Made by a program: the position numbers and the translations under genes
Assembly: GCF_900182915.1 (NCBI RefSeq)
Contig: NZ_FXUG01000007.1
Location: 62,001 to 126,000 of the forward strand
Length of the DNA stretch: 64,000 bases
Source: Neorhodopirellula lusitana
GTDB taxonomy: Bacteria > Planctomycetota > Planctomycetia > Pirellulales > Pirellulaceae
Direction of reading: 5' to 3'
Notes under the pieces: model-generated
What the model saw: the letters and a program-made list of their open reading frames with translations, nothing else
Database searches by the model: none
What the model was told of the DNA's origin: nothing
Part shown: one piece after another, positions 33,368 to 43,344 of the stretch
Layout of the letters: each line of letters starts with the position of its first letter
Numbering within the stretch: position 1 is the stretch's first letter

Positions 33368-34722
33368 TTTGACTTGCCGTCCTTTCGATCCATCGCGGCC
33401 TTGGTCATGGCGGCCATTTCCGCGAATTCATCGCCGAAGAAATCTTCCGGCCAGTTTCGAATGTTGCCATACGGGTCGACATCCAATTGCCGCAGTTTGG
33501 ATTCACCGTTCTCCTGTTCACAGAAATAGAGCGACACGTCCTCCGGGTCTAAGCATTCTTCCGCAATTCGTCGTTGCATGCGGCGCAGCAAGTGTTCGCT
33601 GTGGCTTTCGATGATCACCTGTAGACCACGATGTTTCATGACATCGATGAAAATGTCAGCTAGTTTCGATTGAACGTTCGGGTGAAGATGCAATTCAGGT
33701 TGTTCGATCACGATTGTTGATCCCCGAGGTGCGTAGTAACACAGCACAAGGACAGGAAATACCTGAGAGACACCGAAGCCGACATCTGTTATCAACACTT
33801 CGGCAGATCCGGGATCACGCCGCACCATTACCTTGTAGGCATTTTCATCGTGATTCACCTCGCGAAGTTCAAAAGAGACAAGCAATCCAAGCTCGACCAA
33901 TTTCTTGGCGATGACCACTTCAAGGGAAGTATTTTGGATTGAGTATTCGCCTTGTAGCCTCTTGTCGAAACGACTGGCCACGAGTGCCTCAACTGCCTTC
34001 TCTCCGCGGACACCAACGTCCGATGGGACCGTATTGCGATAGCCATATTGCCGGCTAGGCGGTTCACGAAGCGGCCCTAGATAGAGCGTCTCCTTTAGTT
34101 CTTCCTCGAACGTGTAGATCAGGTGATCTAGAAAGCCAGTTTCAGGAAAATGCCCAGGGAGATTGGAGGGCAATGCGTACGCCTTGCCGAGCTTCTCAAG
34201 CGGTGTTTTGGGTTGTCGAACTGCGGGTGTCAATGCGATTTTATCTGACGAGTGGAATAGCGGTGTGTCTACACCTTCCTGACGGACCCCGCCGTCCACC
34301 GTGAATGTCTCGCCGGAGAAGAAAACCTCCACTTTCAGTGTTTCCATCAGGTGTTCGACCAAGCCGACTTCTGAGGAGATGTCAAAGAAGTTACCGCCTA
34401 GCAACACTTCGCCTAGGTCATTTTCCACCGACTGAAGGTGGCCCAGGTCTAAACGCAGGCGAAATTCGATCGCTGCATCCAGGTCGCCGTTGTGAACCAC
34501 ATCACCAAAGTCGCCAAGGTTCACGTATGACCGATCGTCACCGAGCTGCAGCGGGACTTTCTGGTCTTTGGACTCTGCCGTTTGCTTCAGCAGCAACAGC
34601 AATTGAATGATGCTTGATTTCCCCGAGCTATTCGTGCCGAATAGTCCGGTGATTTTCCCCAAGCGCATCTTGTCGATGCGTTTCCAGGACTTGAAGTTGG
34701 CAAGGGAGAGTTCCGTAAACAT
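33364..34722 (-). CDS. AAA ATPase, OLD/DUF3696-like, paired with PIN nuclease
   Basis: A 452-residue SMC-like ATPase: LSLANFKSWKRID at the start, Walker A GTNSSGKSSIIQLLLLLKQ, the ABC-like signature region DVGFGVSQVFPVLVL, Walker B TIVIEQPELHLHP, and the switch ESHSEHLLRRMQRR. It ends with a DUF3696-type tail (SLYFCEQENGESKLRQLDVDPYGNIRNWPEDFFGDE, split by the usual conserved Trp-Pro). There is no Toprim nuclease, so nuclease action would come from the PIN protein it overlaps. ATG 34722 lies 2 bp after the methylase stop; a TTG at 34728 is possible. Similar ATPase-nuclease pairs act as abortive-infection sensors. Confidence 0.88.
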   Translation of the reverse strand: MFTELSLANFKSWKRIDKMRLGKITGLFGTNSSGKSSIIQLLLLLKQTAESKDQKVPLQLGDDRSYVNLGDFGDVVHNGDLDAAIEFRLRLDLGHLQSVENDLGEVLLGGNFFDISSEVGLVEHLMETLKVEVFFSGETFTVDGGVRQEGVDTPLFHSSDKIALTPAVRQPKTPLEKLGKAYALPSNLPGHFPETGFLDHLIYTFEEELKETLYLGPLREPPSRQYGYRNTVPSDVGVRGEKAVEALVASRFDKRLQGEYSIQNTSLEVVIAKKLVELGLLVSFELREVNHDENAYKVMVRRDPGSAEVLITDVGFGVSQVFPVLVLCYYAPRGSTIVIEQPELHLHPNVQSKLADIFIDVMKHRGLQVIIESHSEHLLRRMQRRIAEECLDPEDVSLYFCEQENGESKLRQLDVDPYGNIRNWPEDFFGDEFAEMAAMTKAAMDRKDGKSK

Positions 34723-34724
34723 GA

Positions 34725-37700
34725 TCAAAACATCTCCGCTTGAGTTTCATTGGAATCCTTGGCCTGCTGTCGTGACAGTTTGACGATCTCGGGCCAGCTG
34801 ACGACCAGGCCGTTGTAGGCGCGAGCTTCTTCGGCGAGCTTTTTCTTTTCGCAGGTTTGGTACAGGCGGTACGCCAGTTCACGGGCGATCTCGCCGTTGG
34901 ACGAGCCGATTCGTGCCAGCAGTGTACCCGTCGCGGCTTCGCCATCGTTTTCGAGCGATCGGATCAGATACTGTGCAACCTCCCACATGGTCAGCCGGAG
35001 ATCCGTTTCGGGAGCCCAATCCGGCAGGAGCTCGTCACGTTTAAGCAGTCGAACCTTGCCAGCACCGGAGGCGGCGATCCCCGATTCGACGATACCCGTG
35101 ACGCTGACGGCCATGGCTTTGGCGAGGGTTTCGGCATCGCCGAAGGGCCCTTCGCTCATTCCGTACTGCTCGAACCAGCGGAGGGCGAACCGCGTTTCGG
35201 CGTCAAAATCGGATTCCTGCTCGACGAGCGACTCGTCCAGGACCTGATTGATCAGCTGCAGCGCCTCGCGGACGGACATCGGTGAGCCGTCGGCGTTGAC
35301 GACCTTGCTGTAGCGGCTGAACACGGCCATCCCCGGCCCGATCGAAGCCTGAGCCAGGTCCACCGGAGCTACGTTGCCCGATTGCAGGTGTTTGATCGCT
35401 TCGGGTAACTCTATGCGCAAAGCGTTCGCAAAGTCGCGGCGTGTGACCATGGAGGCGTCTGTTGAACGTGGCCGACACACCAATGCAATCGAAGAAGCGA
35501 GCGCATTTGTGCCGCTGCCTATCATTCTATTCCCAAGTTCGGTTCGGAGTGGCCAAGTCCCAGTTATGGCAAACCCAGCACCGATGAGCCCGGTCAGCAT
35601 AGTTTCCCAACCGGTACTCGCGGTCTCACCAGTCTTTGTCGTTTCAGATTGCTTGAACGCGTAGTAAACCGTTACCGGAAAACCGTTAGCCGCAATCGCC
35701 TGAAGTCGTTTCGTTGCTTCAGACAGTCCTTCTTCAAAGAAATTTCTTGCAGCTTCACTGCTTCCGTCGTGGCGGTAGGGAGACGCAATCAATTCGTCGG
35801 ACTTGGGCGTGACCATTGTGCCAAACAAGTCGGGATGGACGCTGTTGAGACAGGATCGCAGCCACACATAGAAGAAGTCGCTTAGGTCCGAGTATCCGAT
35901 ATTGTCGTAGTATGGAGGATCAGTTGAGACAATTGCTTCTTTCGCTTCGTACGCGGCACTCGCTGCGTCGAGTTGCCGGACAAGTCCAACTGAACCAACG
36001 TTGTGGGCCCTGAGATAGCTGATAACCCAGCTGAGGTTTTTGTGCCAGCTGCCGGAAGATGTACTGAATGGATTGCATTCAGCAAAGTCCCAGGCCATCG
36101 GCAATGCTTGATAGACGAAGACGTGACCGATACCAAGGTTCTTTGGGTCCGATCTCCAAGTGCAAAGGTTTGACCAATAGTCCGCTGATTTGCTCACGGC
36201 AAACGCCAAATATGTTTCAAGTGCGTCCGCATACGTCTCAATTTCAGATTTGTCGGTCGCAGCATCATGTGCTACCTGCTCTCTCACTTCGCGAATCAAT
36301 TGAGCAAAGGTCTGCATGGCCAACAACTGCCGATCGGAATACAACTTGTCGAAAGTCGTCAAGCCATATAGTAGGCACCAAAGGGCTCGCTTGTCTTTCG
36401 CCAACTCCGCGCCGACAGCGCCAACCTCAGATGGTCGCTCAATCGAAAAGGCGGTTTCTTCGTCTACCGTTCTTGGATCAAGAAAGACACGTTCTCGCTT
36501 CCCTACCGCGACTGTCGCCATCAACCTTTGGCCAATTCGTCCAGCCATTCCCTCGGCCTTAATGTGATCTTCTTGGATCGGCTGGTTGCTAAGCAAGCAC
36601 CCAAAATTGGAACCTCGGCCAAGTTTCGTTCCTGCTTTGATGACACTGACTTCTTCCTTGCTCGGCTCCCCCCTTCGAACCTTGAACGTATAGCCATCGC
36701 CATGCACTTCAGGCTCGACCCACGCCCATTTTCCTTTTTTTGTGCATAGCCAAAACGAGTTTGTAAGTGGCACTTGCCTTCCGGAATATGCTGGGTTTGG
36801 ACTTTCTACCGTTCTCGCCCAGACATAGCCTATGACGGTCAACTCCTGCCCGATATACGGCTCCAAATCGGGCCGTCCGTCGTCCACCATTTGCTGCGTG
36901 ACTTTGACCTTGGGATACAGATGCCCGATGCGCTTCTCCGCCTCGTCCCGCATCCACTTGCCGTAGTAACTCACGTCTTCGGCCAGCCCTTCGGCTCCGC
37001 TGTAAACCTTGGTGGCCAACTTACCTTGCTGGGCTTCGGGATTGACCGGCGGCTGACCGGCAAACCGGGGCGGTATCTCGATCAACGCCTTGTTAATCAG
37101 CACCGGCACCGGGTTCAGATCACTGGCGTAGGCCCGCAGCCCCAGTCGCTGGGCCTCCAGCGGGATGCTGCCGCCGCCCGCAAACGGATCAAGCACCGGT
37201 GGGGCGTAATGCGCCAGAAAGTGGTTCACCTGCTCGGGCTTCAAACCCGGCATCTTGAACCGCACGTCATGGGCGGTGTACTCCGGCGGCGGATCGGGCA
37301 GGTATTTGGCTTGTTCTTCCGGCAGTTCGGGAGCATTCGCCACGAGCGGCGTGTCATCGGCTAGTTCCTTGTCCGCCACCTTATTGGCCGCGATACTGCG
37401 AGCGATCTCCAGCCGCGCCGCGTTAATCACCTTGGGGTTGTTGCTGTTCTCCCACAGGACGAGTTCTTCGATCAGGTCGAACAGTTTGGCCCGCTCCGTC
37501 GCAGCGACGTTCTCGTCGTGCCCATACATCGGATCGTCGTCCGGATCGTTGACGAGCGACGAAAACAACACCGCCCGGCAAGCCGCCAACGGTCGCCGAG
37601 CCCACCACAGGTGCAAGGTCGATGGATGACCGTGACGGATTGATTTTTCACGCGCAGACGCGGTGTTGATCGCCTCGAGAGGCAACGCAACTTCGATTAG

Positions 37701-37727
37701 CTTCTTGCGGTAGGTTGTTTGGGGCAC
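34725..37727 (-). CDS. DUF1156 DNA methyltransferase
   Basis: A 1000-residue amino-group DNA methylase of the anti-phage-associated DUF1156 family. The N-terminus has the DUF1156 signature (LIEVALPLEAIN, then GHPSTLHLWWARRPLAACRA). The AdoMet-binding motif I is LDPFAGGGSIPLEAQRLG near 177; the catalytic motif IV is STDPPYYDNIGYSD near 604, so it modifies adenine N6 or cytosine N4. Long spacer regions between motifs fit the family. GTG 37727 overlaps the stop of the upstream gene (TAGTG). Presumably it marks host DNA so that the helicase, ATPase and nuclease of the cluster attack only unmodified DNA. Confidence 0.92.
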   Translation of the reverse strand: MPQTTYRKKLIEVALPLEAINTASAREKSIRHGHPSTLHLWWARRPLAACRAVLFSSLVNDPDDDPMYGHDENVAATERAKLFDLIEELVLWENSNNPKVINAARLEIARSIAANKVADKELADDTPLVANAPELPEEQAKYLPDPPPEYTAHDVRFKMPGLKPEQVNHFLAHYAPPVLDPFAGGGSIPLEAQRLGLRAYASDLNPVPVLINKALIEIPPRFAGQPPVNPEAQQGKLATKVYSGAEGLAEDVSYYGKWMRDEAEKRIGHLYPKVKVTQQMVDDGRPDLEPYIGQELTVIGYVWARTVESPNPAYSGRQVPLTNSFWLCTKKGKWAWVEPEVHGDGYTFKVRRGEPSKEEVSVIKAGTKLGRGSNFGCLLSNQPIQEDHIKAEGMAGRIGQRLMATVAVGKRERVFLDPRTVDEETAFSIERPSEVGAVGAELAKDKRALWCLLYGLTTFDKLYSDRQLLAMQTFAQLIREVREQVAHDAATDKSEIETYADALETYLAFAVSKSADYWSNLCTWRSDPKNLGIGHVFVYQALPMAWDFAECNPFSTSSGSWHKNLSWVISYLRAHNVGSVGLVRQLDAASAAYEAKEAIVSTDPPYYDNIGYSDLSDFFYVWLRSCLNSVHPDLFGTMVTPKSDELIASPYRHDGSSEAARNFFEEGLSEATKRLQAIAANGFPVTVYYAFKQSETTKTGETASTGWETMLTGLIGAGFAITGTWPLRTELGNRMIGSGTNALASSIALVCRPRSTDASMVTRRDFANALRIELPEAIKHLQSGNVAPVDLAQASIGPGMAVFSRYSKVVNADGSPMSVREALQLINQVLDESLVEQESDFDAETRFALRWFEQYGMSEGPFGDAETLAKAMAVSVTGIVESGIAASGAGKVRLLKRDELLPDWAPETDLRLTMWEVAQYLIRSLENDGEAATGTLLARIGSSNGEIARELAYRLYQTCEKKKLAEEARAYNGLVVSWPEIVKLSRQQAKDSNETQAEMF

Positions 37728-39091
37728 TATCGGATTCCTCGTTGCGGGTCTTCCGCAAGCTTGAATGATTGTTGTTTTTCGGTTTGCCAGAGTGGGGAAG
37801 AGCGATCAAGGAAACCGAACAAGGTTCCATCTGGGAATATGCTGCCTGCGAATCCACCTGGGAGTAATTCTGTACTTTTCACTTTGGAAAAGTTTGCCCT
37901 TCTACTGACGTAACGTGATCTCTGCAACGCACTTCCCTTTGGTTCAGCGATCGCCTCTTCGATGGATCGGAGCACGTTGACCGCGATCCCGAAAATGGGA
38001 ACAGCAAAAACTCCCATTTGAAACCAATTTCGTACGGTCTCCCACCCGCCATCAAAATCGGTTGTCAATCGCGAGAATGGATGCGTGAATAGACATGGGC
38101 AGAGAAACCGATTGATCGCGATTGCGAAGTCTTCTCCTTGGACGTCCAGTATTGCCAATTTGCGTTCCGATGGATCGACATCGTCCCGACTGCGCAGCGC
38201 CTGCCCGGTTTGCTGTAGCCCCATGCCAATCAACCAAGCACCGTAATTGCCTCTCCTGATATCGTCGGGCGTGTAAGACACCGACCATTCTGGATCGGCC
38301 TCTTTGCGGGGAGGCGGATCCGTAAACGCGATCAGCGTGGGATCTGTCGCGTTTGCTTCTTGGTAATAGCTGGAGATCGCATAGTTCTCGGTGGGAGATG
38401 GATTTAGGCAATGTGTCCAGGGAAGAACTTGCCCCAAAGCACCGGCGAGGTCCGACTTGTAGTCCGGTGAGTTTCCCGCCGTGACAATGTGGCCCTTCGC
38501 CTCCGCTAATCCGATGTTTCCAGTTGAAGGTTGCTCGAAGATAAAGTCGGGTTCGCGCGAGGGCAGCGTCGTTGTCGTGACACTTGGTGGGACCCGGACC
38601 GACTCGGTGTGTCCGGTGGGAAACATCTTCCGAGTCCAAAGTGACGGCAAGTGATCCCAGTAGATAAACCCTCTGTCGGCCATCAGCAACAGTGCCATTG
38701 CCTCTCCCAGGCGACTGGCGGCGGCTGTCCTCGCGGAGTCTTTGCGAAACCGAGATGCGTTCGGTTGCAAGAAAAGCCTTGGTCCTGACCAATCAAAAAG
38801 ATCCTCATGCAATACACCAAAACAATACGCCCGCTGAACTGCTTGAGTTGTCGTGAAAGAGCGAGAGAGCTCGCTTTTTGCAGCGGCATGGTATAGCGAG
38901 TATTCGTCTATCGAAATCGATGTTTCCGTGTACCCCAATGATGAGCTTACTGCCGTCGGACTCGCTTTTCCGCATGTTCCACGAACTCGTGCGTTTTTCT
39001 TTTGGACCTTTCGTTTATCAAGCTCAAACGCTGGGATGCTGATTGAGACGAAAGCGGATGGGCTGAACGGAGGAATTGATAAAATGTTCAT
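37727..39091 (-). CDS. Candidate PD-(D/E)xK nuclease of the helicase-methylase operon
   Basis: A 454-residue protein with no family name I can give. Residues around 120-200 fit a PD-(D/E)xK core: a helix with Glu (SRLGEAMALLLMADRGF, E131), then EPDFIFE with Asp at 182, and IGLAEAKGH with Glu 197 and Lys 199. The C-terminal half has no motif I know. It sits between the helicase and methylase genes, with 40 bp to the former and a 1-bp TAG/GTG overlap with the latter, where a restriction endonuclease would be expected. I take ATG 39091; the TTG at 39115 is an alternative. Confidence 0.7.
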   Translation of the reverse strand: MNILSIPPFSPSAFVSISIPAFELDKRKVQKKNARVRGTCGKASPTAVSSSLGYTETSISIDEYSLYHAAAKSELSRSFTTTQAVQRAYCFGVLHEDLFDWSGPRLFLQPNASRFRKDSARTAAASRLGEAMALLLMADRGFIYWDHLPSLWTRKMFPTGHTESVRVPPSVTTTTLPSREPDFIFEQPSTGNIGLAEAKGHIVTAGNSPDYKSDLAGALGQVLPWTHCLNPSPTENYAISSYYQEANATDPTLIAFTDPPPRKEADPEWSVSYTPDDIRRGNYGAWLIGMGLQQTGQALRSRDDVDPSERKLAILDVQGEDFAIAINRFLCPCLFTHPFSRLTTDFDGGWETVRNWFQMGVFAVPIFGIAVNVLRSIEEAIAEPKGSALQRSRYVSRRANFSKVKSTELLPGGFAGSIFPDGTLFGFLDRSSPLWQTEKQQSFKLAEDPQRGIR

Positions 39092-39130
39092 GTTGGCTGC
39101 CAAAGCAAATCGCAAGACTATGCAAGTTGT

Positions 39131-42100
39131 TTAACTTGGCGGGGCTCCCCGTTTCAGCATGTCCTTGATTTTGTAATCACTTCGTGTGACGCCGAAGTCG
39201 GGCTCTCGCATGAATGGTGAGCGAACGTAAAACGGCGGAAGTGCTGCGTCGTTCTCGATCTGCACAATGGCCAAGATATAGCTGTCACCCGAATTGACTC
39301 CGGTGACAATCTCGTTCCGTGTGACGGTGACCGTTTCGCCACCGAGCAAACGCCCCTTCACTTCGATGAATCGCAAACGTCCTGTTTGCCCGCAGGCGGA
39401 TTCAATGTCGTACCCGCAATTGAGATGGCTAACGTCAGTCGGTGTATTTCCAAGATCGCGTTCCGCCTGCATCACGGCTTCCATCGCCAGCATCTCGCTG
39501 CGTTTCGTTTCACGAGCCGCGATTGAATTTGCTGAAGGATCTTTTCCTGCGAGTCGGTTGAGCAGATGGATTGGAACCACGAGGGCTCCACCGTGGGCAA
39601 TCGGTGGCAGGGGCGATAGCTTACGCTCTTCCGCTAGTTCCTTTAAACGCTCTTGCAAACGGTCGCTCAGTCGGTCGGCCCGTGCCTGGGCATTCTGCGA
39701 ATTCAGCTTGGGCTTCTTGCCTGCTTCTTCCTCAGCCTTCAGCTCCTGTGCTCGGTGGTCCCAATAAGCGATCTCCTGCGTTAGCCGTTTTTTGACGGCG
39801 TCGTTGGTCTTGTCAACCAGAGCTTCTCGTCTTCGTTTCAGCTCCTGGAAATGCCGAGGTACAAGGTTGCTGATCGCGAAACTGATCGCTTGTTTTTCCA
39901 GATCCGCATTGATCCAGGATTCATTGAGCAGCGGCTCTACCAAGTTAAAGTCTTCTTGGGTCGCGCCCCGCAGATCGAGATAGGGGGCGGCCCCAGCCAT
40001 CTGGACATCACCATCTTTGTTGATCGAGACGAATTGCAATTGGCGGCTGACAATGCGACGACGGTTACTTCCTTTGATCGTACGCCCGTCTTGAATGGAG
40101 TTTTCGAGACAGAAAACCGCCCGGACATTTTCGTCCTTGGCGTTCTCGTCGATCAACACCGCTCCTTGCTTCAGGAGGTCCCGATAGCGTTCGAGGATGA
40201 TGTCGATGACCGAATCGAGTAGAGGGTGCCCCGGGCAAATGAACGCCGCCTGCGGTTTGCCTTGAACGTTGATCAGCTCTTTTTTGAATGTCGCTCGTTG
40301 GTATTTTTTCAGTACTGTTTCACGAGTCCCGATGATCCGATCACGACTTCGCACGACGCCAGGGACGCGTGTGATCTCGTAGCGATCGGTTTCGCGTTCC
40401 CGCATCGCTCCGCCAAGCAATTCCAACGCTGATTGAAAGAACGTGGAGATGTAGTGCGGTTGCAACCTTCGTGCGTTCGCCCGTTCCATGTCATCGCGGA
40501 TCTGGCGCACTCGGCTGGTATCCATGGTTTCGCCTGCGAGAGACTGGTTCTCGATCAGATCCTGCAGCCTTTCGTGGGCAACGGCTCCGTCCACCTTTTT
40601 GAACAATTGTGCTTTTACTTCGGGAAGGCTGTTGTACAGCATGGCGTCACGCAGCATCTCACGAAGCTGCTTTCCGTCGATCGCCTGCCCCAGCACGTCA
40701 AAGACAGCTCCCCCCAGGGCCTCTCGTTCAACGTCGAGCTTTTCGAGCAATCGCTGAAAAACCGCGCCTTCGCGGGTTTCACCGGCGACGAGGTTCCACA
40801 GGTGACAGACTTCGGTTTGTCCGATCCGGTGGATTCGCCCGAAACGCTGCTCCAGCCGATTGGGGTTCCAAGGGAGGTCATAGTTAACCATCAGGTGAGC
40901 GCACTGCAGGTTAATGCCTTCGCCAGCAGCGTCAGTCGCGACCAAAACTTTGGTGTCTTCGTCATGCGTAAACAACTCTTGCGCGTTGCGACGTTCTTCG
41001 CGAAGCATCCCGCCGCTGATGGTGACAACGGATTCTTCGCTGCCCAGTAGTTTGCGAATGCGTCGCGTCAGGTAGTTCAGTGTGTCGCGATGCTCGGTAA
41101 AGATGACGATTTTTCGGCGTGCACCTGTTTCGTCTTTCATGTGCTCTTCGTCACCAAGCAGCGACGAAAGCTCTTCCCATTTGCGATCATGCCCGCTGTC
41201 TCGAACCTGTTTCGCGAAAGCTTCGAGCTGACTCAGGCTATCGATTTCCAGCCGCAGTTCGGCGATCGTCTGCGCCGCGGTCGCCCCATCGACAATCCGT
41301 TGCTCCTGAGCTTCGTACTCGTCGCCCGGCGAATCTTCAAAATCCTCGATGTCGTCATCATCACTGAACGTTGGGAGGTCCCACGAATTGTCCAGTCTTG
41401 CGGCCCCACCGCGAGACAAAAGTTCTTCTTCGCGAACACGATTTTGCAGTCGCTCTCGACGACGACGTAGTGATTCATAGATCGCTTCAGGGGACGATGC
41501 CAGGCGTCGCTGCAGGATTGTCAGAGCAAACCCGACGGTGCCTTTTCGTCCGCCGTTTTCAAGTGCACTCGCACGATTGAATTCGTTGCGAACATAATCA
41601 CTGACCGAACGATACAAGGCCGCCTCTTCACTACTGAGCGGATAGTCGATCGTGTGGGCAATTCGCTCGGGAAACAGCTTGGTCTCGTCAAATTTGTAGA
41701 GCTGTTCTTTCACCATTCGACGCATCATGTCGCTAGCGTCTACGGTGTGGACGCCCTGGCGAGACCTGCCTTCGAAGCGATCTCCATCGAGCAACGCCAT
41801 GAACAGCTGAAAGTCCTCTTCCTTGCCATTGTGTGGCGTAGCAGACATCAGCAAAAAGTGACGAGTGTTCTTCGAAATCTCGCGACCGAGCTTGTATCGC
41901 TTTGTTTCTTTGACTTCTCCACCGAATACGGACGCCGACATTTTGTGGGCTTCGTCAACAATGATCAGGTCATAGTCTTCCGCCGCTTTGAGCTTTTCCT
42001 GAACGTGTTCGTTTCTGCTGAGCTTGTCGAGACGACAGACAACCAGGTCATTTTCACCGAACCAATTGCCTGTCCGGGCGGCCTCGAAGTTGTCGTTGGT

Positions 42101-42646
42101 CATGACCTCAAAAGGGACCTGAAACTTCTCAAACATCTCGTCCTGCCACTGCTCGACCAAGCTTCCTGGTGCGACGATCATGCAACGTCGCAGATCGCCT
42201 CGAACGATGAGCTCTTTGATTAGCAATCCCGCCATAATCGTTTTCCCTGCACCGGGGTCGTCGGCGAGCAGGAACCGAAGCGGCTGACGAGTCAGCATCT
42301 CTTCGTAAACAGCGGCAATCTGATGGGGATACGGTTCGACCAACGACGTGTGGACCGCCAACACCGGATCGAATAGATAGGCGAGTCGAATCCGCAACGC
42401 CTCAGAAACAAGTCGCAACATCTCACCATCGCCATTGAAGCTCCAAGGGCGACTGCCCTCAACGATTTCGATCGAGGGTTCACTGTCGCGGTAGAGCAAC
42501 TCATCTCCAAGAGTACCATCAGCTGCCCGGTATGTTACCTGTAACACATCGCTGCCATGCCACTTGGCATCAATGATCGTGACGGCGGCACCTGACAGGA
42601 TGCCTTGAACGACAGCGTCTTTCGTAATTTTCTCGAGTCGTGCCAT
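39131..42646 (-). CDS. SNF2-type helicase with C-terminal DUF3883 domain
   Basis: A 1171-residue superfamily 2 helicase. Motif I is LADDPGAGKTIMAG, motif II IIVDEAHKM, motif III LLMSATPHNG; the second RecA lobe has VATDAAGEGINLQCAHLMVNYDLPWNPNRLEQRFGRIHR-type motifs V-VI (with the arginine finger in QRFGRIHRIGQ). Near 1092 a DUF3883 segment RLRFIEVKGR carries an E-x-K pair recalling a nuclease-like fold. It resembles DrmD-type and other defence SNF2 helicases. ATG 42646 starts MARLEKITKDAVVQG; the frame upstream is open to 42796 but looks non-coding. It is the first gene of the five-gene leftward operon. Confidence 0.9.
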   Translation of the reverse strand: MARLEKITKDAVVQGILSGAAVTIIDAKWHGSDVLQVTYRAADGTLGDELLYRDSEPSIEIVEGSRPWSFNGDGEMLRLVSEALRIRLAYLFDPVLAVHTSLVEPYPHQIAAVYEEMLTRQPLRFLLADDPGAGKTIMAGLLIKELIVRGDLRRCMIVAPGSLVEQWQDEMFEKFQVPFEVMTNDNFEAARTGNWFGENDLVVCRLDKLSRNEHVQEKLKAAEDYDLIIVDEAHKMSASVFGGEVKETKRYKLGREISKNTRHFLLMSATPHNGKEEDFQLFMALLDGDRFEGRSRQGVHTVDASDMMRRMVKEQLYKFDETKLFPERIAHTIDYPLSSEEAALYRSVSDYVRNEFNRASALENGGRKGTVGFALTILQRRLASSPEAIYESLRRRRERLQNRVREEELLSRGGAARLDNSWDLPTFSDDDDIEDFEDSPGDEYEAQEQRIVDGATAAQTIAELRLEIDSLSQLEAFAKQVRDSGHDRKWEELSSLLGDEEHMKDETGARRKIVIFTEHRDTLNYLTRRIRKLLGSEESVVTISGGMLREERRNAQELFTHDEDTKVLVATDAAGEGINLQCAHLMVNYDLPWNPNRLEQRFGRIHRIGQTEVCHLWNLVAGETREGAVFQRLLEKLDVEREALGGAVFDVLGQAIDGKQLREMLRDAMLYNSLPEVKAQLFKKVDGAVAHERLQDLIENQSLAGETMDTSRVRQIRDDMERANARRLQPHYISTFFQSALELLGGAMRERETDRYEITRVPGVVRSRDRIIGTRETVLKKYQRATFKKELINVQGKPQAAFICPGHPLLDSVIDIILERYRDLLKQGAVLIDENAKDENVRAVFCLENSIQDGRTIKGSNRRRIVSRQLQFVSINKDGDVQMAGAAPYLDLRGATQEDFNLVEPLLNESWINADLEKQAISFAISNLVPRHFQELKRRREALVDKTNDAVKKRLTQEIAYWDHRAQELKAEEEAGKKPKLNSQNAQARADRLSDRLQERLKELAEERKLSPLPPIAHGGALVVPIHLLNRLAGKDPSANSIAARETKRSEMLAMEAVMQAERDLGNTPTDVSHLNCGYDIESACGQTGRLRFIEVKGRLLGGETVTVTRNEIVTGVNSGDSYILAIVQIENDAALPPFYVRSPFMREPDFGVTRSDYKIKDMLKRGAPPS

Positions 42647-43344
42647 TGTGAAAACATTGAAGTAAAGCAGAGAAATGGCGTTCAAATACGATTCTGGTCG
42701 CTTGCGGAGAACCCAAGAAATATAAGCCAGTAACCTAGAAAGGCACGGAGGGAGTAGGTAGTCAGGAAGTTGTCTGGCAATCAGATCCTGCGACATTCAA
42801 ACAATTCAGGCACGTATTTCAGATAGACTGATCAGAGGACGACGTGCTTGTAGACCGAAGCAAACAGATGGGCTCGCATTTTGTTTTTCGCTACCCACCG
42901 GTTCTGTCGAGAACCGTAAGTAACTTCTGGGTTTCCGCCTCCGTCATGAGTTTGCGTAATTCATTCACTGAACCTGCGAACACACACTACCACGGGATTT
43001 TCTCACGCAGGTGCAAAATGAAGCGCTTGATCGTAAGGTGTCAGAACGCAGTAAACAAGCAGGCAGGGGGGGAACAATCTTGCGATTAGCGAAGAAGGTC
43101 CGACGGCGCGGTACGATATGTGCGACTTGCCTCGATAGAACGCAATATTTGTGCTCCTACGCATCCCATCAGGTGCTCTTACCTCAATCTCAGCACTGAA
43201 GCTGAAGGGCAAGAAGGTTGGACTGAGATTGCGGCCTAAAACGCCAAAACGCCCGCGGGGGATTGCTCCTCCGCGGGCGTCAGTGTGGCCGATCGCTCCG
43301 CGATCGATTCATTTGAAGAAACGACCACGGAGTGTTCGGCGACT
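42647..43344. other. Right flank of the defence island
   Basis: About 700 bp with no supported gene. It contains the probable promoter of the helicase operon and, at its right end, the hairpin at 43249-43280. I looked for a copy of the tRNA-Ser 3' end that would mark the far border of an integrated element and did not find one here. Confidence 0.5.
43249..43280 (-). terminator. Strong hairpin, leftward terminator
   Basis: ACGCCCGCGG (43249-43258) pairs exactly with CCGCGGGCGT (43271-43280). Read on the minus strand the stem is followed by TTTT, so it would end transcription from the hydrolase gene at 43747-47601 and the small frame after it. Confidence 0.75.

Noticed and set aside
39131-42646. 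DISARM system based on the DrmD-like helicase
   Set aside because: No DrmA, DrmB (DUF1998) or DrmC (phospholipase-D) genes are present; the DUF499 and DUF1156 partners point to a different cluster type.
42797-43200. Right-hand attachment site matching the tRNA-Ser 3' end
   Set aside because: I found no copy of the tRNA 3' sequence in the right flank of the defence island; the border may be elsewhere or the element may be decayed.
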